Positions 1 through 18,599 are shown, counted from the first letter of the stretch. The stretch: DNA of 64,000 nucleotides from Campylobacter devanensis (GCF_002139915.1 NZ_CP018788.1:1178001-1242000), one strand, 5' to 3'. A program made the numbers and translations. Notes: generated by a model from the letters alone, not told the origin.

Positions 1-1248
1 CTTTAAAAATCTATTTACAGTCATTTGATCAAGTCCAGCACCAGCAGCAATTCTACGCTTTCTAGCATTATTTAATAAATCTGGATTCTCTCTTTCTTTT
101 GGAGTCATTGAGTTTATCATCGCTTTTATATGTTTAATCTGCTCTGAATTATCTAAATCAATATCTTTTAACTGATTTGCCATAGAACTCATACCAGGAA
201 TCATTCCTAAGATTCCTTTCATGCTTCCAAGCTTTTTAACACTCTCAAGCTGAGCTATAAAATCATTAAAATTAAACTCACCTTTTTTAATCTTTTTATT
301 GAGCTTTTTGGCCTCTTTTTCATCTATGATTGTAGAAGCTTTCTCAGCTAAAGTCGCCAAATCGCCCTCGCCTAAAATTCTGCCAACGATTCTATCAGGG
401 ATAAAACTCTCAAGATCGGCCACTTTTTCACCCACACCGACAAATCTCAGCGGAATTCCTACTTGGTGTGCTATACCTATAGCTACACCGCCTTTTGTAT
501 CGGCATCAAATTTACTTAAAATAACCCCAGTAATGCCAAGAGCCTCATTAAAACTAGTAGCAGTGCGTACGCCATCTTGCCCACTCATCGCATCTGCAAC
601 ATAAAAAATTTCATCTGGATTTAATACAGATTTTACCTCTTTTAATTCACTCATTAATGCTTCATCTATTGCCAAGCGACCAGCAGTATCAACTAAAAGT
701 ACATCATAAAAACCATCTTTTGCTTTTTTTAATGCTTCCTTAGCTACATTTACTGGATTATTTTCACCATCAATAGTAAAAAGCTCGATCTCATTTGCGC
801 TACAAAGCTGTCTAAGCTGTTCTACTGCTGCTAAACGCTGCAAGTCGGCTGCAGCTACTAAAACACGTTTTTTACGTGCTTTTAGGTAGCTTGCTAATTT
901 TATAGTTGTTGTGGTTTTACCACCACCTTGTAAGCCGGCCATTAACACAACTGTTGGAGGGTTTGAAGCAAACACAAATCCGCTACCTTTATTACCATCA
1001 TTTGGAGCGGTTAAAATATTCGTTAAATTAGTTTTTATACTATCTAAAAACTGCTTTTGGCCTATAGTGCCCTTTTTCATATCAGCTTCTACAAGACTTA
1101 CAAGTTCTTTTGTCACCTTGTGATAAACGTCAGCCTTTAACAGCGACTTTTTCAGCGTCTCAAGCGCATTTTTTAATGCCTTTTCATCATCGACAAATTT
1201 AAGTTTATTTACAGCTGATTTTAGCGATTCGCCAATAAGTTCAAACAC
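1..1248 (-). CDS. ffh: Signal recognition particle protein Ffh (partial, C-terminus off the window)
   Basis: Ffh is the GTPase of the signal recognition particle. It binds 4.5S RNA and signal sequences and delivers ribosomes to FtsY at the membrane. The frame opens with a GTG at 1246-1248 and reads 416 codons to the left edge. About 30 C-terminal residues would be missing, given the usual length near 445. Visible in order are an N-domain helical bundle, the P-loop GLQGGGKTTTT near residue 105, DTAGR, SKFDADTKGG, and the methionine-bearing M domain beginning KKLGSMKGILGMIPGM. No ATG near the conserved N-terminus fits, so GTG is the likely start. It stands alone behind its own TATAAT box. The assignment is secure. 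Confidence 0.96.
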   Translation of the reverse strand, partial: MFELIGESLKSAVNKLKFVDDEKALKNALETLKKSLLKADVYHKVTKELVSLVEADMKKGTIGQKQFLDSIKTNLTNILTAPNDGNKGSGFVFASNPPTVVLMAGLQGGGKTTTTIKLASYLKARKKRVLVAAADLQRLAAVEQLRQLCSANEIELFTIDGENNPVNVAKEALKKAKDGFYDVLLVDTAGRLAIDEALMSELKEVKSVLNPDEIFYVADAMSGQDGVRTATSFNEALGITGVILSKFDADTKGGVAIGIAHQVGIPLRFVGVGEKVADLESFIPDRIVGRILGEGDLATLAEKASTIIDEKEAKKLNKKIKKGEFNFNDFIAQLESVKKLGSMKGILGMIPGMSSMANQLKDIDLDNSEQIKHIKAMINSMTPKERENPDLLNNARKRRIAAGAGLDQMTVNRFLK

Positions 1249-1573
1249 TATATACCTTTTAAATTTGATTAAAATTGCTAATTATACCCTAAATTTCTTT
1301 AACTTTCTTTAATTGCTTAACTATACTTATACCTTTATGACAGATATTTTATGTAATACATAGATGTAAACTAGTACTAAACAAATATGTAAAGCATAAA
1401 ATTAGCTATAAAATATTAAATTAATTTTTTAAAAGTACTTCATTATAGACTACTTTATAAACTTAGCGGTTCTTTAACAGTTATCGCCAAGCAAAAAATA
1501 ATTAATAATTATATCTCTTACTAAGTTTAAAACCTAGATAGAAATTTAATAAAACATACTTTCAAACTAACAA
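1249..1573. other. Intergenic stretch between msrAB and ffh
   Basis: This 325-bp AT-rich spacer separates two minus-strand genes. Apart from the ffh -10 box I see no ORF, no strong hairpin and no RNA gene. A U-run terminator for msrAB is not obvious. Confidence 0.5.
1281..1286 (-). promoter_or_regulatory. -10 box for ffh
   Basis: TATAAT on the minus strand, preceded by GGG, lies 32 bp upstream of the ffh GTG. Campylobacter sigma70 promoters are recognised mainly by this -10 element in AT-rich DNA, and no clear -35 is visible. Confidence 0.6.
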
Positions 1574-2587
1574 TTATTTTACATAGACTTTATATTCAGA
1601 ATATCCTCTAATATCCATCTGATCATATGGGATAAACTCTAATGAAGCACCATTAATACAATATCTAAGCCCTCCTTTATCAATTGGCCCATCATCAAAT
1701 ACATGACCTAAATGGCTGCCGCTCTGTCTTGATGTGACCTCTATTCGTTCCATTCCATGACTTAAATCCCTATGATAACTAGCTGCATCAGTTGTAATTG
1801 GCTTTGTAAAGCTAGGCCATCCGCACCCAGCATCATACTTATCACTAGAGCTAAAAAGCGGTTTTTTACTTACAATATCTACATATATACCACGCTCATC
1901 AAATTTATCATACTGACTACTATATGGTCGCTCAGTGGCCTTTTCTTGTGTTACTTTAAATGCTAAATCGCTTAACTTTTCTTTTAATTCAGATAGGCTT
2001 GGAATTTTAAATTTGCTTTCATCATATAGTGGTTTGCTAGCCAAATTTAAATCAATATGGCAATAACCATTTGGATTTTTATCTAAATATTTTTGGTGAT
2101 ATTCTTCTGCTTTTATATAATTCTTAAGTGGCTCTATCTCAACTACAATTGGTTTAGTAAATTTAGCCTGTTTACGACTGATAAAATTCTCTATAACACT
2201 CTTTAGCTTATCATCACTATAATATATACCAGTGCGATACTGTCTACCTATATCATTGCCTTGTTTATTGATAGAAAATGGATCAATAATACGAAAATAA
2301 TGCTCTAAAATTTCATTAATATCAACCCTATTAGAATCAAATTTAAGCCTAACAACTTCTGCGTGATCTGTACGAGCAATCTGATTATAGCTAGTTTGGT
2401 CACTTATGCCATTAGCATAACCTACTTCACTATATACCACTCCATTAATAAGATCAAAATATCCCTGAGTCCCCCAAAAACATCCACCGCCTAGATATAT
2501 CTCTTTTAAATTTGACATATTTTCACCTTTTGGATTAGCCATTAAAGCAGTAATGGCAAGAATTATTGTAGTTATGTATTTTATCAT
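1574..2587 (-). CDS. msrAB: Fused peptide methionine sulfoxide reductase MsrA-MsrB
   Basis: This bifunctional enzyme repairs oxidised methionine. The MsrA half reduces the S-sulfoxide and the MsrB half the R-sulfoxide. The N-terminal half carries the MsrA motif GGCFWG with catalytic Cys36. The C-terminal half carries the MsrB signatures [10 protein letters not shown] and [13 protein letters not shown], the latter with the catalytic Cys. From M1 the N-terminus looks like a signal peptide ([15 protein letters not shown]), which suggests periplasmic export. An internal ATG at codon 24 has its own AAAAGG site and would give a cytoplasmic form, so localisation is open. A separate msrA and msrB pair is the arrangement I associate with C. 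jejuni, whereas Helicobacter has a fused protein. It lies downstream of feoB. Confidence 0.93.
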   Translation of the reverse strand: MIKYITTIILAITALMANPKGENMSNLKEIYLGGGCFWGTQGYFDLINGVVYSEVGYANGISDQTSYNQIARTDHAEVVRLKFDSNRVDINEILEHYFRIIDPFSINKQGNDIGRQYRTGIYYSDDKLKSVIENFISRKQAKFTKPIVVEIEPLKNYIKAEEYHQKYLDKNPNGYCHIDLNLASKPLYDESKFKIPSLSELKEKLSDLAFKVTQEKATERPYSSQYDKFDERGIYVDIVSKKPLFSSSDKYDAGCGWPSFTKPITTDAASYHRDLSHGMERIEVTSRQSGSHLGHVFDDGPIDKGGLRYCINGASLEFIPYDQMDIRGYSEYKVYVK

Positions 2588-2679
2588 TATACAACCTTAA
2601 AATCTAAATTTAGACAATTCTAGCAAAAGCAAAAAAATAAAATCTAAATATATTATTAAGGTTTAAATTTAATCAAAAG

Positions 2680-2695
2680 CCCATTTAAAGGGGCA
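2680..2695 (-). terminator. Weak hairpin downstream of feoB
   Basis: On the minus strand a GCCC/GGGC stem with an 8-nt loop is followed by TTTTG, 6 bp past the feoB stop. The stem is only four pairs, so this is a weak terminator at best. Confidence 0.3.
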
Positions 2696-2701
2696 AAACT
2701 C

Positions 2702-4813
2702 TCAAAAGAGCTTTGCTATATGTAACCCTATAAATGAAACCAAATAAGCAACAAATGTAGTAAAAATGAATAGATAAGCTATATATTTATATCCGCCAGC
2801 CTCTTTGCCAAAGACAATTGTAGCTGCTAAACAAGGATTATATAACATCACAAATAACACATACGCCACAGCCACCTCAATCGGTATAGCTTCTTGAATT
2901 TTTTGTATTAATCCATCGTTATTTTCATCTACTTCGCCACCTAACGAATACAATACACCCATTGTAGATATCGCAACCTCCTTAGCTGCTAAACCACTAA
3001 CAATAGAAACGCTCAATCTCCAATCAAACTCCAACGGAGCAAAAAATGGCTCAATAAATTTACCAACCTTTCCTAAATAGCTATTTTCTATTAAGATATT
3101 TTCTAATTCATTAGATAATCTCTCTTTGTCTTCATCAGTTGCGGCTATCTCTATTTTTTGTTCATAAATCTCTTTAGTAGAGTCTTGAAACGGAAAACTA
3201 CTAGCAAACCATATAAGCACAGCTGCAGCTAGAATGAAAGTACCGGCCTTTTTGATATACATTTTAGCTTTGTTATAGACCATAAACCAAATGAGCTTCC
3301 AATTTGGCATTCTATATTTTGGCATCTCAACAACAAAAGGCTCATCAGGACCTCTAAATGCCGTCATACGCAAAACCTTAGCCGCTATAAGCCCTAAAAT
3401 AGCACCAAAAATATATATACCAAATAGCCAATTTCCAGCTTGAGCTTTTGGAGCAAAAGCACCTATAAATAGCACATACACAGGCAACCTAGCACCACAA
3501 CTCATAAAATTAATTATGAAAAGAGTAAGCAAGCGGTCTTTTTCGTTTTTGAGAGTTCTTGTAGCCATAAATGCCGGGACAGAACACCCAAATCCAGTCA
3601 CCAATGGGATAAAGCTTTTACCATGCAAGCCAAATTTATGAAAAAATCCATCTAACAAAAATGAAACCCTAGACATATATCCAGTAGTTTCCAAAAGCGC
3701 AATTCCAAAAAACAGTATCATAATATTTGGCAAAAATAGTATCACAGACCCAACCCCACCTATGATGCCATCAGCCAATAACGATGCCAAAAGCTCACTA
3801 CTCACACTCTCTTTAACCATATCACCCAACGCCACATATCCAGCTTCAATATAGTCCATAGGCACCGCACCAAGAGTAAATGTAAGCTGAAATATCAACC
3901 ACATAAAAAACAAAAATATCGGAATCCCAATATATTTGTTTATCAAAATTTTATCAATCATCCTAGTATAATTAATCTCTTTAGGCTTATGATATTTCAC
4001 GCTCTCAGCGATCGCACCATTGACAAAATTACTACACTCTTGCATAAATATCTCACTTACAGATTGAGTTTTGTAGTGGATATATAGGTTATTGTGAGCT
4101 GTCTGGATCACCTTTGATAGCTCTATCCAAATGGGCTTATCGTGTAAATACTTATAAATTTGATTATCTTGCTTTAACAAAGCTATCGCTATATCTTTAT
4201 TGCTTAATTTTAACTCTTTTATATTTGTATCATTTTTAGATTCTAAAAATTGCGAAATATCATCTATCTCTTTTTCAATCGCATCACTATAAATTCGCTT
4301 ATTTGGGATATATGGTGATTTGTAAATTTCTATTATCCGTTCTATCAACTCATTTAAATTTGATTTTAAACTAGCAGATACTGATACGCAAGGCACTCCA
4401 AGGAGATTTTCAAATTTCTTAGCATCAATATTTATCCCCTCTTTTGATGCTTCATCACTCATATTTAGAGCTAAAATCATCTTTTTATTTCTCTCCATAA
4501 TTTGGGTAGTCAAGATCAAATTGCGCTCTAAATTTGTAGAATCTACCACATTTATGATGATATCATAATCATTTTTATTGATAAAATCTTTAGTTATCCT
4601 CTCTTCAAGCGAGTAATCATTAATAGAGTAAGTTCCAGGAAGATCTATAATCTTAATATCATAATCTTTATATTTAAAATTTGCTTCAGATTTTTCAACT
4701 GTCACACCGGGGAAATTCCCAACCTTCAAATGCGATCCACTAAGTGAATTTATAAGTAGAGTTTTACCTACATTTGGTTGACCTACAAGTGCGATTTTAA
4801 TAATCTTTTTCAT
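2702..4813 (-). CDS. feoB: Ferrous iron transport protein B
   Basis: FeoB is the inner-membrane Fe(II) transporter with a cytoplasmic GTPase domain. The 703-residue protein begins with the G1 motif GQPNVGKT (residues 11-18), followed by G3 DLPGTYS and G4 NMSD. From about residue 290 there are several membrane segments, with the conserved Gate-type stretches around GFGCSVPAFMATRTL and the Cys-containing NFMSCGARLPVYVL. Length and layout are normal for the family. It follows feoA with no gap, so the two are co-transcribed and probably iron-regulated through the Fur-like site upstream of feoA. Confidence 0.97.
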   Translation of the reverse strand: MKKIIKIALVGQPNVGKTLLINSLSGSHLKVGNFPGVTVEKSEANFKYKDYDIKIIDLPGTYSINDYSLEERITKDFINKNDYDIIINVVDSTNLERNLILTTQIMERNKKMILALNMSDEASKEGINIDAKKFENLLGVPCVSVSASLKSNLNELIERIIEIYKSPYIPNKRIYSDAIEKEIDDISQFLESKNDTNIKELKLSNKDIAIALLKQDNQIYKYLHDKPIWIELSKVIQTAHNNLYIHYKTQSVSEIFMQECSNFVNGAIAESVKYHKPKEINYTRMIDKILINKYIGIPIFLFFMWLIFQLTFTLGAVPMDYIEAGYVALGDMVKESVSSELLASLLADGIIGGVGSVILFLPNIMILFFGIALLETTGYMSRVSFLLDGFFHKFGLHGKSFIPLVTGFGCSVPAFMATRTLKNEKDRLLTLFIINFMSCGARLPVYVLFIGAFAPKAQAGNWLFGIYIFGAILGLIAAKVLRMTAFRGPDEPFVVEMPKYRMPNWKLIWFMVYNKAKMYIKKAGTFILAAAVLIWFASSFPFQDSTKEIYEQKIEIAATDEDKERLSNELENILIENSYLGKVGKFIEPFFAPLEFDWRLSVSIVSGLAAKEVAISTMGVLYSLGGEVDENNDGLIQKIQEAIPIEVAVAYVLFVMLYNPCLAATIVFGKEAGGYKYIAYLFIFTTFVAYLVSFIGLHIAKLF

Positions 4814-5038
4814 CTAAATTCTCTCCACCTCAATACTCTTTGCCTCATCATATCTTAGCATCAAGCACATTCTATTACACTCAATCAAGATAGTCGAACT
4901 CCCCAATGAACTCTCTATCTTTTTAATAGTTTTGAATTTAGATAGCCCTAAACTAAAAAACCTCTCAAGCAATCTCTCAGTTACATTAAAATTTAAAATT
5001 TTAGCCATTTGACCATTTTCTAAAAGATCCAAAGTCAT
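4814..5038 (-). CDS. feoA: Ferrous iron transport protein A
   Basis: This small SH3-like cytoplasmic protein acts with FeoB. I place the start at the ATG at 5036-5038 (MTLDLL, 74 residues) because GGAG sits at normal distance before it. An upstream in-frame TTG would include that ribosome site in the coding region. The typical FeoA pattern of a short N-terminal segment, LSKFKTIKKIES and IECNRMCLMLRYDEA is visible. It abuts feoB directly. Confidence 0.9.
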   Translation of the reverse strand: MTLDLLENGQMAKILNFNVTERLLERFFSLGLSKFKTIKKIESSLGSSTILIECNRMCLMLRYDEAKSIEVERI

Positions 5039-5048
5039 TAAAATCTCC

Positions 5049-5074
5049 AATAATGAAATTTATTATCAATTATA
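5049..5074 (-). promoter_or_regulatory. feoAB promoter with Fur-box-like operator
   Basis: On the minus strand TATAAT (5069-5074) is followed at once by GATAATAAATTTCATTATT (5049-5067). By hand alignment this matches 14 of 19 positions of the classical Fur consensus GATAATGATAATCATTATC. The site would cover the transcription start, which fits iron-dependent repression of feoAB by Fur. Binding is inferred. Confidence 0.7.
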
Positions 5075-5519
5075 GTGAAATATACATTAAAGTTTTATTA
5101 AAAATAGTGGTTGTGTTGCAGAATTAAATTTTTGAATTACTAATACATATGCGCAACTACAAGATAGCTTAATACTAATATATAAATAAGATTTTAAACT
5201 AAAAATATTTAACAATATTTATTAAATAAAATTAATCTATTATTGTCTAGAACAGCTTAAATTTTATTCCTATAATAATTGTATTTGACGCAATCTTGTG
5301 TTATATGGCGTATAATAGAATATTTTTTAATGCTACAATTTAGGTATTATAAATAAAATATAATTAAAAGAAAATTTATTTAATTTTTACAAAAGGATAA
5401 TCTTACTGATTAAGCTTAAAAGGTTGAATTTGATTTCTAACAGCTATGATTTTTTAAAATCTAAGAAAGAAACTTGGATAAAAGTAAATAAAGAGTATTA
5501 ATCCTATTTAATTACAAAA
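5075..5519. other. AT-rich intergenic stretch between feoA and tRNA-Arg
   Basis: No annotated-size gene is present. On the plus strand TATAAT occurs at 5271-5276 and again at 5311-5316, the second with a TTGACG 20 bp upstream. About 100 bp further on, a short frame behind AAAAGG reads SNSYDFLKSKKETWIKVNKEY before a TAA near 5502. It could be a tiny gene or the tail of a lost one, and I cannot assign it. Confidence 0.4.
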
Positions 5520-5596
5520 TGGCCTCCCCAATAGGATTCGAACCTATGGCCTCAGAATTAGGAATTCTGCGCTCTATCCTGCTGAGCTATGAGGAG
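5520..5596 (-). tRNA. tRNA-Arg (anticodon CCT)
   Basis: The minus strand folds as a cloverleaf: acceptor CTCCTCA/TGGGGAG, D-stem GCTC/GAGC, anticodon stem CAGAA/TTCTG with loop TTCCTAA (CCT, reads AGG), T-loop TTCGAAT, discriminator G and an encoded CCA. It lies 34 bp downstream of fusA in the same direction and probably shares its transcript. Confidence 0.95.
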
Positions 5597-5600
5597 CAAA

Positions 5601-5616
5601 CTCCGCTGAAGCGGAG
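5601..5616 (-). terminator. Hairpin between fusA and tRNA-Arg
   Basis: A 7-bp stem CTCCGCT/AGCGGAG with a 2-nt core loop is followed on the minus strand by TTTG. It may be a partial terminator or an RNA-processing structure that separates the fusA mRNA from the tRNA. Confidence 0.45.
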
Positions 5617-5630
5617 AAAATCAAAATGTA

Positions 5631-7706
5631 TTAACCATTTCTCTTTTTGATAATTTCATCAGATACATTTTTAGGAACTTCTTCATAGTGATCAAATTCC
5701 ATTGAGTATGATGCACGGCCTTGAGTTTGACTTCTTAAATCTGTAGAGTAGCCAAACATCTCAGCAAGTGGACAGAATGCAGTAACGATTTTATTACCAC
5801 CTCTTTCATCCATTGAGCTAATTTGACCACGGCGTCTATTTAAGTCACCAATTACATCACCCATATACTCTTCTGGAGTCTCTACTTCGACTTTCATCAT
5901 AGGTTCTAGAATTACAGCACCAGCCTTTCTAGCACCCTCTTTAAAGCCCATAGAAGCAGCAAGTTTAAACGCCATTTCAGAAGAGTCAACTTCATGGTAG
6001 CTACCATCAAATAGTGTAACTTTAACATCTTCTACCGGATAACCAGCTAAAACACCGCTTTGAAGTGCTTCATTACAACCTTTTTCAACAGCTGGGATAT
6101 ACTCTTTTGGTACAACCCCACCTTTAATATCATTGACAAATTCAAATCCGCTACCCGGTTCAAGCGGCTCAAGGCGTAAAAATACATGACCATATTGACC
6201 ACGACCACCTGATTGTTTAGCGTATTTATACTCTTGCTCAACTGTCTTTTTGATAGTTTCACGATAAGCAACTTGAGGCTGACCAACTTCAGCTTCAACC
6301 TTAAATTCTCTTAACATCCTATCAACAATAATTTCAAGGTGTAATTCACCCATACCAGCAATAATTGTCTGACCACTCTCTTCATCAGTGCTAACTCTAA
6401 AGCTTGGATCTTCTTGAGCTAATTTGCCTAGAGCTATACCCATTTTTTCTTGGTCTGCTTTTGTTTTTGGCTCTACTGCAACGCTAATAACTGGCTCTGG
6501 GAAATCCATTCTCTCAAGGATAACTTTATCTTTTTCACTAGCTAAAGTATCACCTGTTAAAGTATCTTTAAGACCAACTACAGCACCAATCTCACCAGCG
6601 TAAAGAACTTTAATCTCTTCACGTTTATTTGAATGCATTTTTAATAGACGGCCGATTCTCTCTTTTTTATCTTTTGTTGAGTTATAAGCATAGCTACCGC
6701 TCTCTAGTTGGCCTCTATAAACCCTTACGAATGTAAGTTGTCCAACAAATGGGTCAGTCATAATCTTAAATGCAAGACCAGCAAATTCGCCATCATCTGT
6801 GCTATCTACAACTACTTCAGTACCATCTTCAAGCTCACCTCTAATAGCTTCAACTTCATCTGGAGCTGGTAAGTAATCAACAACTGCATCTAGAAGTGGT
6901 TGAACACCTTTATTTTTAAATGAAGTACCACAAACCATAGGAATAATACTCATAGATAGACAACCAGCTTTGATACCTTTTTTAATCTCTTCAATAGTTA
7001 ACTCTTCGCCACCAAAGAATTTTTCCATTAGAGCATCATCAGTCTCAGCTACAGCTTCAATCATTTTATTGCGATATTCTTCAGCTTTTTCTACAAGATC
7101 AGCTGGAATATCTTTAACTACAAAATCAGTTGGTTTTGTATCATCTTCCCAAACAAGTGCTTTCATAGTAATTAGATCTACAACACCCTTAAACTCATCT
7201 TCAGCGCCAATTGGAATTTGGATAGGCACTGGATTTGCTTTTAAGCGGTTTTTGATCTGCTCTTCAACATTATAGAAGTTAGCACCGATTCTATCCATTT
7301 TATTTACATAAACCATTCTTGGAACACGGTATTTATTAGCTTGTCTCCATACTGTTTCACTTTGAGGTTGAACCCCACCAACAGCACAAAATACAGCTAC
7401 AGCACCATCTAAAACACGCATAGATCTTTCAACCTCGATAGTAAAATCAACGTGTCCTGGAGTGTCTATAAGGTTGATTTGATGGTTTTTCCAAAAACAA
7501 GTAGTCGCAGCAGAAGTAATCGTAATACCGCGCTCTTTTTCTTGTTCCATCCAGTCCATAGTAGCAGCACCATCATGAACCTCGCCGATCTTATGGCTCA
7601 TACCTGTAAAAAATAGAATTCTCTCACTAGTTGTAGTTTTACCAGCATCGATATGCGCAGCGATACCGATATTTCTAACCATATTTAATGGAGTTTTTCT
7701 TGACAT
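5631..7706 (-). CDS. fusA: Elongation factor G
   Basis: This GTPase drives ribosomal translocation and, with RRF, recycling. The 691-residue protein has G1 [10 protein letters not shown] near residue 17, the switch region [20 protein letters not shown] and NKMDR. Domains II to V follow, with the conserved C-terminal domain IV loop around [15 protein letters not shown]. It is the last protein gene of the rpsL-rpsG-fusA block, 12 bp behind rpsG. Unlike the E. coli str operon, tuf does not follow it but sits about 14 kb upstream in the same strand cluster. Confidence 0.98.
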   Translation of the reverse strand: MSRKTPLNMVRNIGIAAHIDAGKTTTSERILFFTGMSHKIGEVHDGAATMDWMEQEKERGITITSAATTCFWKNHQINLIDTPGHVDFTIEVERSMRVLDGAVAVFCAVGGVQPQSETVWRQANKYRVPRMVYVNKMDRIGANFYNVEEQIKNRLKANPVPIQIPIGAEDEFKGVVDLITMKALVWEDDTKPTDFVVKDIPADLVEKAEEYRNKMIEAVAETDDALMEKFFGGEELTIEEIKKGIKAGCLSMSIIPMVCGTSFKNKGVQPLLDAVVDYLPAPDEVEAIRGELEDGTEVVVDSTDDGEFAGLAFKIMTDPFVGQLTFVRVYRGQLESGSYAYNSTKDKKERIGRLLKMHSNKREEIKVLYAGEIGAVVGLKDTLTGDTLASEKDKVILERMDFPEPVISVAVEPKTKADQEKMGIALGKLAQEDPSFRVSTDEESGQTIIAGMGELHLEIIVDRMLREFKVEAEVGQPQVAYRETIKKTVEQEYKYAKQSGGRGQYGHVFLRLEPLEPGSGFEFVNDIKGGVVPKEYIPAVEKGCNEALQSGVLAGYPVEDVKVTLFDGSYHEVDSSEMAFKLAASMGFKEGARKAGAVILEPMMKVEVETPEEYMGDVIGDLNRRRGQISSMDERGGNKIVTAFCPLAEMFGYSTDLRSQTQGRASYSMEFDHYEEVPKNVSDEIIKKRNG

Positions 7707-7718
7707 AAGCTCTCCTTA

Positions 7719-8198
<480 letters not shown>

Positions 8199-8258
8199 TC
8201 AAATTTAAATTTTACTCAAACTAAGCCATATCTAAGGGCTAGTCTGCGTCCTAAAAGA

Positions 8259-8642
8259 TTACTTTTTAGCTTCTTTTGGGCGTTTAGCACCATATTTAGA
8301 TCTAGATACAGTTCTTTTAGCCACGCCAGCTGTATCAAGCGCACCACGGACAATATGATATTTAACACCTGGTAAGTCTTTTACCCTACCGCCACGCACT
8401 AGCACGATGCTGTGCTCTTGTAGATTGTGACCTTCACCGCCTATATAGCTGATAACTTCAAATCCACTTGTTAGCCTTACTTTGGCAACTTTTCTCAAAG
8501 CTGAGTTTGGTTTTTTAGGAGTTGTTGTATAAACTCTAGTGCAAACTCCTCTTCTTTGAGGACACTCTTTTAACGCTGGTGATTTAGATTTTACGATCAC
8601 TTTTTTGCGTTCTTTTCTGACCAATTGATTAATGGTTGGCAC
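8259..8642 (-). CDS. rpsL: 30S ribosomal protein S12
   Basis: S12 is the decoding-centre protein. I start it at the GTG at 8640-8642 ([13 protein letters not shown] follows, 127 residues), because AAAGGA lies at the right distance and family members begin at this point. A longer frame from an upstream ATG adds five residues and would bury the ribosome site. The streptomycin-relevant lysines in [13 protein letters not shown] and [11 protein letters not shown] are wild type. It heads rpsL-rpsG-fusA and has a -10 box of its own. Confidence 0.96.
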   Translation of the reverse strand: MPTINQLVRKERKKVIVKSKSPALKECPQRRGVCTRVYTTTPKKPNSALRKVAKVRLTSGFEVISYIGGEGHNLQEHSIVLVRGGRVKDLPGVKYHIVRGALDTAGVAKRTVSRSKYGAKRPKEAKK

Positions 8643-8679
8643 AATTTTTCCTTTCAACTAAATTTATTAAAAAGTCGCT

Positions 8680-8685
8680 ATTTTA
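8680..8685 (-). promoter_or_regulatory. Putative -10 box for rpsL
   Basis: TAAAAT on the minus strand, within TTTGGATAAAATAGC, lies 37 bp before the rpsL GTG. The 20-bp direct repeat at 8685-8704 touches its upstream side, so the inserted segment begins right at this promoter. Confidence 0.45.
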
Positions 8686-8704
8686 TCCAAATTTTACTTA
8701 ATTT
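8685..8704. repeat. 20-bp direct repeat, copy 1
   Basis: ATCCAAATTTTACTTAATTT is found here and, exactly, at 9414-9433. The two copies bracket the restriction-gene remnant inserted between rpoC and rpsL. Outside the 20 bp the flanks diverge. Confidence 0.85.
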
Positions 8705-8719
8705 AAAATGAAATATATT

Positions 8720-9391
8720 CTATTTATTTATAAAATTTTTTAAAGCCTGTTCTATTGCTTTATTTCTAGATTCTATATCAACTTTTGACTAAATTTTATC
8801 TTCTCTATTGCCAAGCTCTTTTACCTCTTGTGAATTATGATTCTCTTTATATTTTTCTTGTTTTAAAGAAAAAAAGTTATTAGCACATTTAATATTTGTT
8901 AGTTTGTTAAGCAAAATTTTATTACCTATTTGCTCCAAATATTGCGAATGACTTGTCTCGTTCCACTCATCAAAATTCGTATTTTGCCAAGTTTTAGGTA
9001 AAATATGCTCTACTTCTAATTTATAGCTTTCTATATCACTAGAAAAATTATTTAAAAATCTCTCTGGCAAGAATTTGCTATAAGAAAAATTTATATTTTG
9101 ATTTAGCTCTGCATTCATTTTAAAAACTAAATCTTTAATTTCATTTGTATTTGTTTTATTATTTAGAATTTTAACAATCATTGCTTTTAGCAGTTCAAGT
9201 AGATAAATTTCGAATTCTTTATTAAAATTCTCATTAAATTCATCTTTTATAAAATTATCCTTATTTCTCCAAACCAAAAAAGCCACAAAAAATCTCCACA
9301 TATCATTTTGATACAAACAAAGAATTTTAAAATATCTATAAGCTTTTTGGCTTAAATATACTTCAGGTGCTCCCCAAAAATAAACTAGAAT
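8720..9391 (-). pseudogene. 5'-truncated DUF1524/HNH (GmrSD-type) restriction protein remnant with an internal stop
   Basis: The frame is open from 9391 leftward and reads the C-terminal nuclease part of a DUF262/DUF1524-type protein. It shows LEVEHILPKTW with the HNH-like His, then the GNKILLNKLTN segment (G-N-L/I-x-L-L pattern). It stops at a TAG (8789-8791) and continues in the same frame as SKVDIESRNKAIEQALKNF up to TAG at 8720. Family members usually have a Trp-bearing motif there, so a TGG-to-TAG change is likely. Members are usually over 500 residues, so the DUF262 half is missing. It sits between rpoC and rpsL in the same direction. I infer a dead fragment of a modification-dependent restriction enzyme. 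Confidence 0.75.
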
Positions 9392-9430
9392 TTAAGTAAA
9401 ATTCAGATCAATGATCCAAATTTTACTTAA
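9392..9430 (-). terminator. Long hairpin downstream of rpoC
   Basis: A perfect 12-bp inverted repeat TTAAGTAAAATT / AATTTTACTTAA brackets GATCAATGATC, itself an inverted repeat. On the minus strand it lies 15 nt after the rpoC stop and is followed by ATTCTAGTTTATTTTT. It could attenuate transcription between rpoC and the remnant/rpsL. Part of it coincides with direct-repeat copy 2. Confidence 0.5.
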
Positions 9431-9433
9431 TTT
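9414..9433. repeat. 20-bp direct repeat, copy 2
   Basis: This is an exact copy of the sequence at 8685-8704. It lies on the rpoC side of the inserted remnant and forms one arm of the rpoC downstream hairpin. Confidence 0.85.
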
Positions 9434-9445
9434 TTTTGTAGTTTA

Positions 9446-18122
<8,677 letters not shown>

Positions 18123-18159
18123 TTAATTGAAAGAACATCGTAAAAACGACAATGGAGTT

Positions 18160-18182
18160 GGAAGCGAGAAAATCTCGCTTCT
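18160..18182 (-). promoter_or_regulatory. Hairpin in the rplL-rpoB spacer
   Basis: The inverted repeat GAAGCGAGA / TCTCGCTTC with a 3-nt loop extends by one G-T wobble pair. No U-run follows on the minus strand. E. coli has an attenuator and an RNase III site at this position, so an attenuating or processing role is a reasonable inference. Confidence 0.5.
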
Positions 18183-18195
18183 ACAAAATTGTAAA

Positions 18196-18570
18196 TTATT
18201 TAAGTTCGACTTTAGCGCCAGCTTCTTCAAGTTGTTTTTTAGCTGCTTCAGCTTCTTCTTTGCTCGCACCTTCTTTAAGAACTGATGGAGTACCTTCAAC
18301 AGCATCTTTAGCCTCTTTAAGACCAAGACCTGTTAAAGCACGAACAACTTTAATTACTTCTATTTTTTTAGCACCACTATCAACTAGAACAATGTTAAAA
18401 TCTGTTTTTTCTTCAGCAGCTTCAGCAGCTCCGCCAGCTACAGCACCAGCTACCATAACAGGAGCAGCACTTACACCAAATTTTTCTTCAAATTCTTTTA
18501 CTAATTCACTTAGTTCAAGAACTGATAAATTTGAAATAAACTCTAATACATCTTCTTTAGTTATTGCCAT
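18196..18570 (-). CDS. rplL: 50S ribosomal protein L7/L12
   Basis: This is the stalk protein that recruits translation GTPases. Its 124 residues comprise an N-terminal dimerisation helix region, an Ala/Gly-rich hinge ([20 protein letters not shown]) and the C-terminal domain with [20 protein letters not shown]. It follows rplJ by 29 bp. Confidence 0.98.
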   Translation of the reverse strand: MAITKEDVLEFISNLSVLELSELVKEFEEKFGVSAAPVMVAGAVAGGAAEAAEEKTDFNIVLVDSGAKKIEVIKVVRALTGLGLKEAKDAVEGTPSVLKEGASKEEAEAAKKQLEEAGAKVELK

Positions 18571-18599
18571 TTTAATTCTCCTAAATTTTATTTTTTAAA

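Noticed and set aside
8259-8657. Longer rpsL start with KGKI extension
   Set aside because: The extension covers the ribosome site and does not match the conserved N-terminus of S12.
18152-18598. 148-residue plus-strand frame antisense to rplL
   Set aside because: It mirrors the Ala-rich rplL codons on the other strand and has no family features, so it is a shadow.
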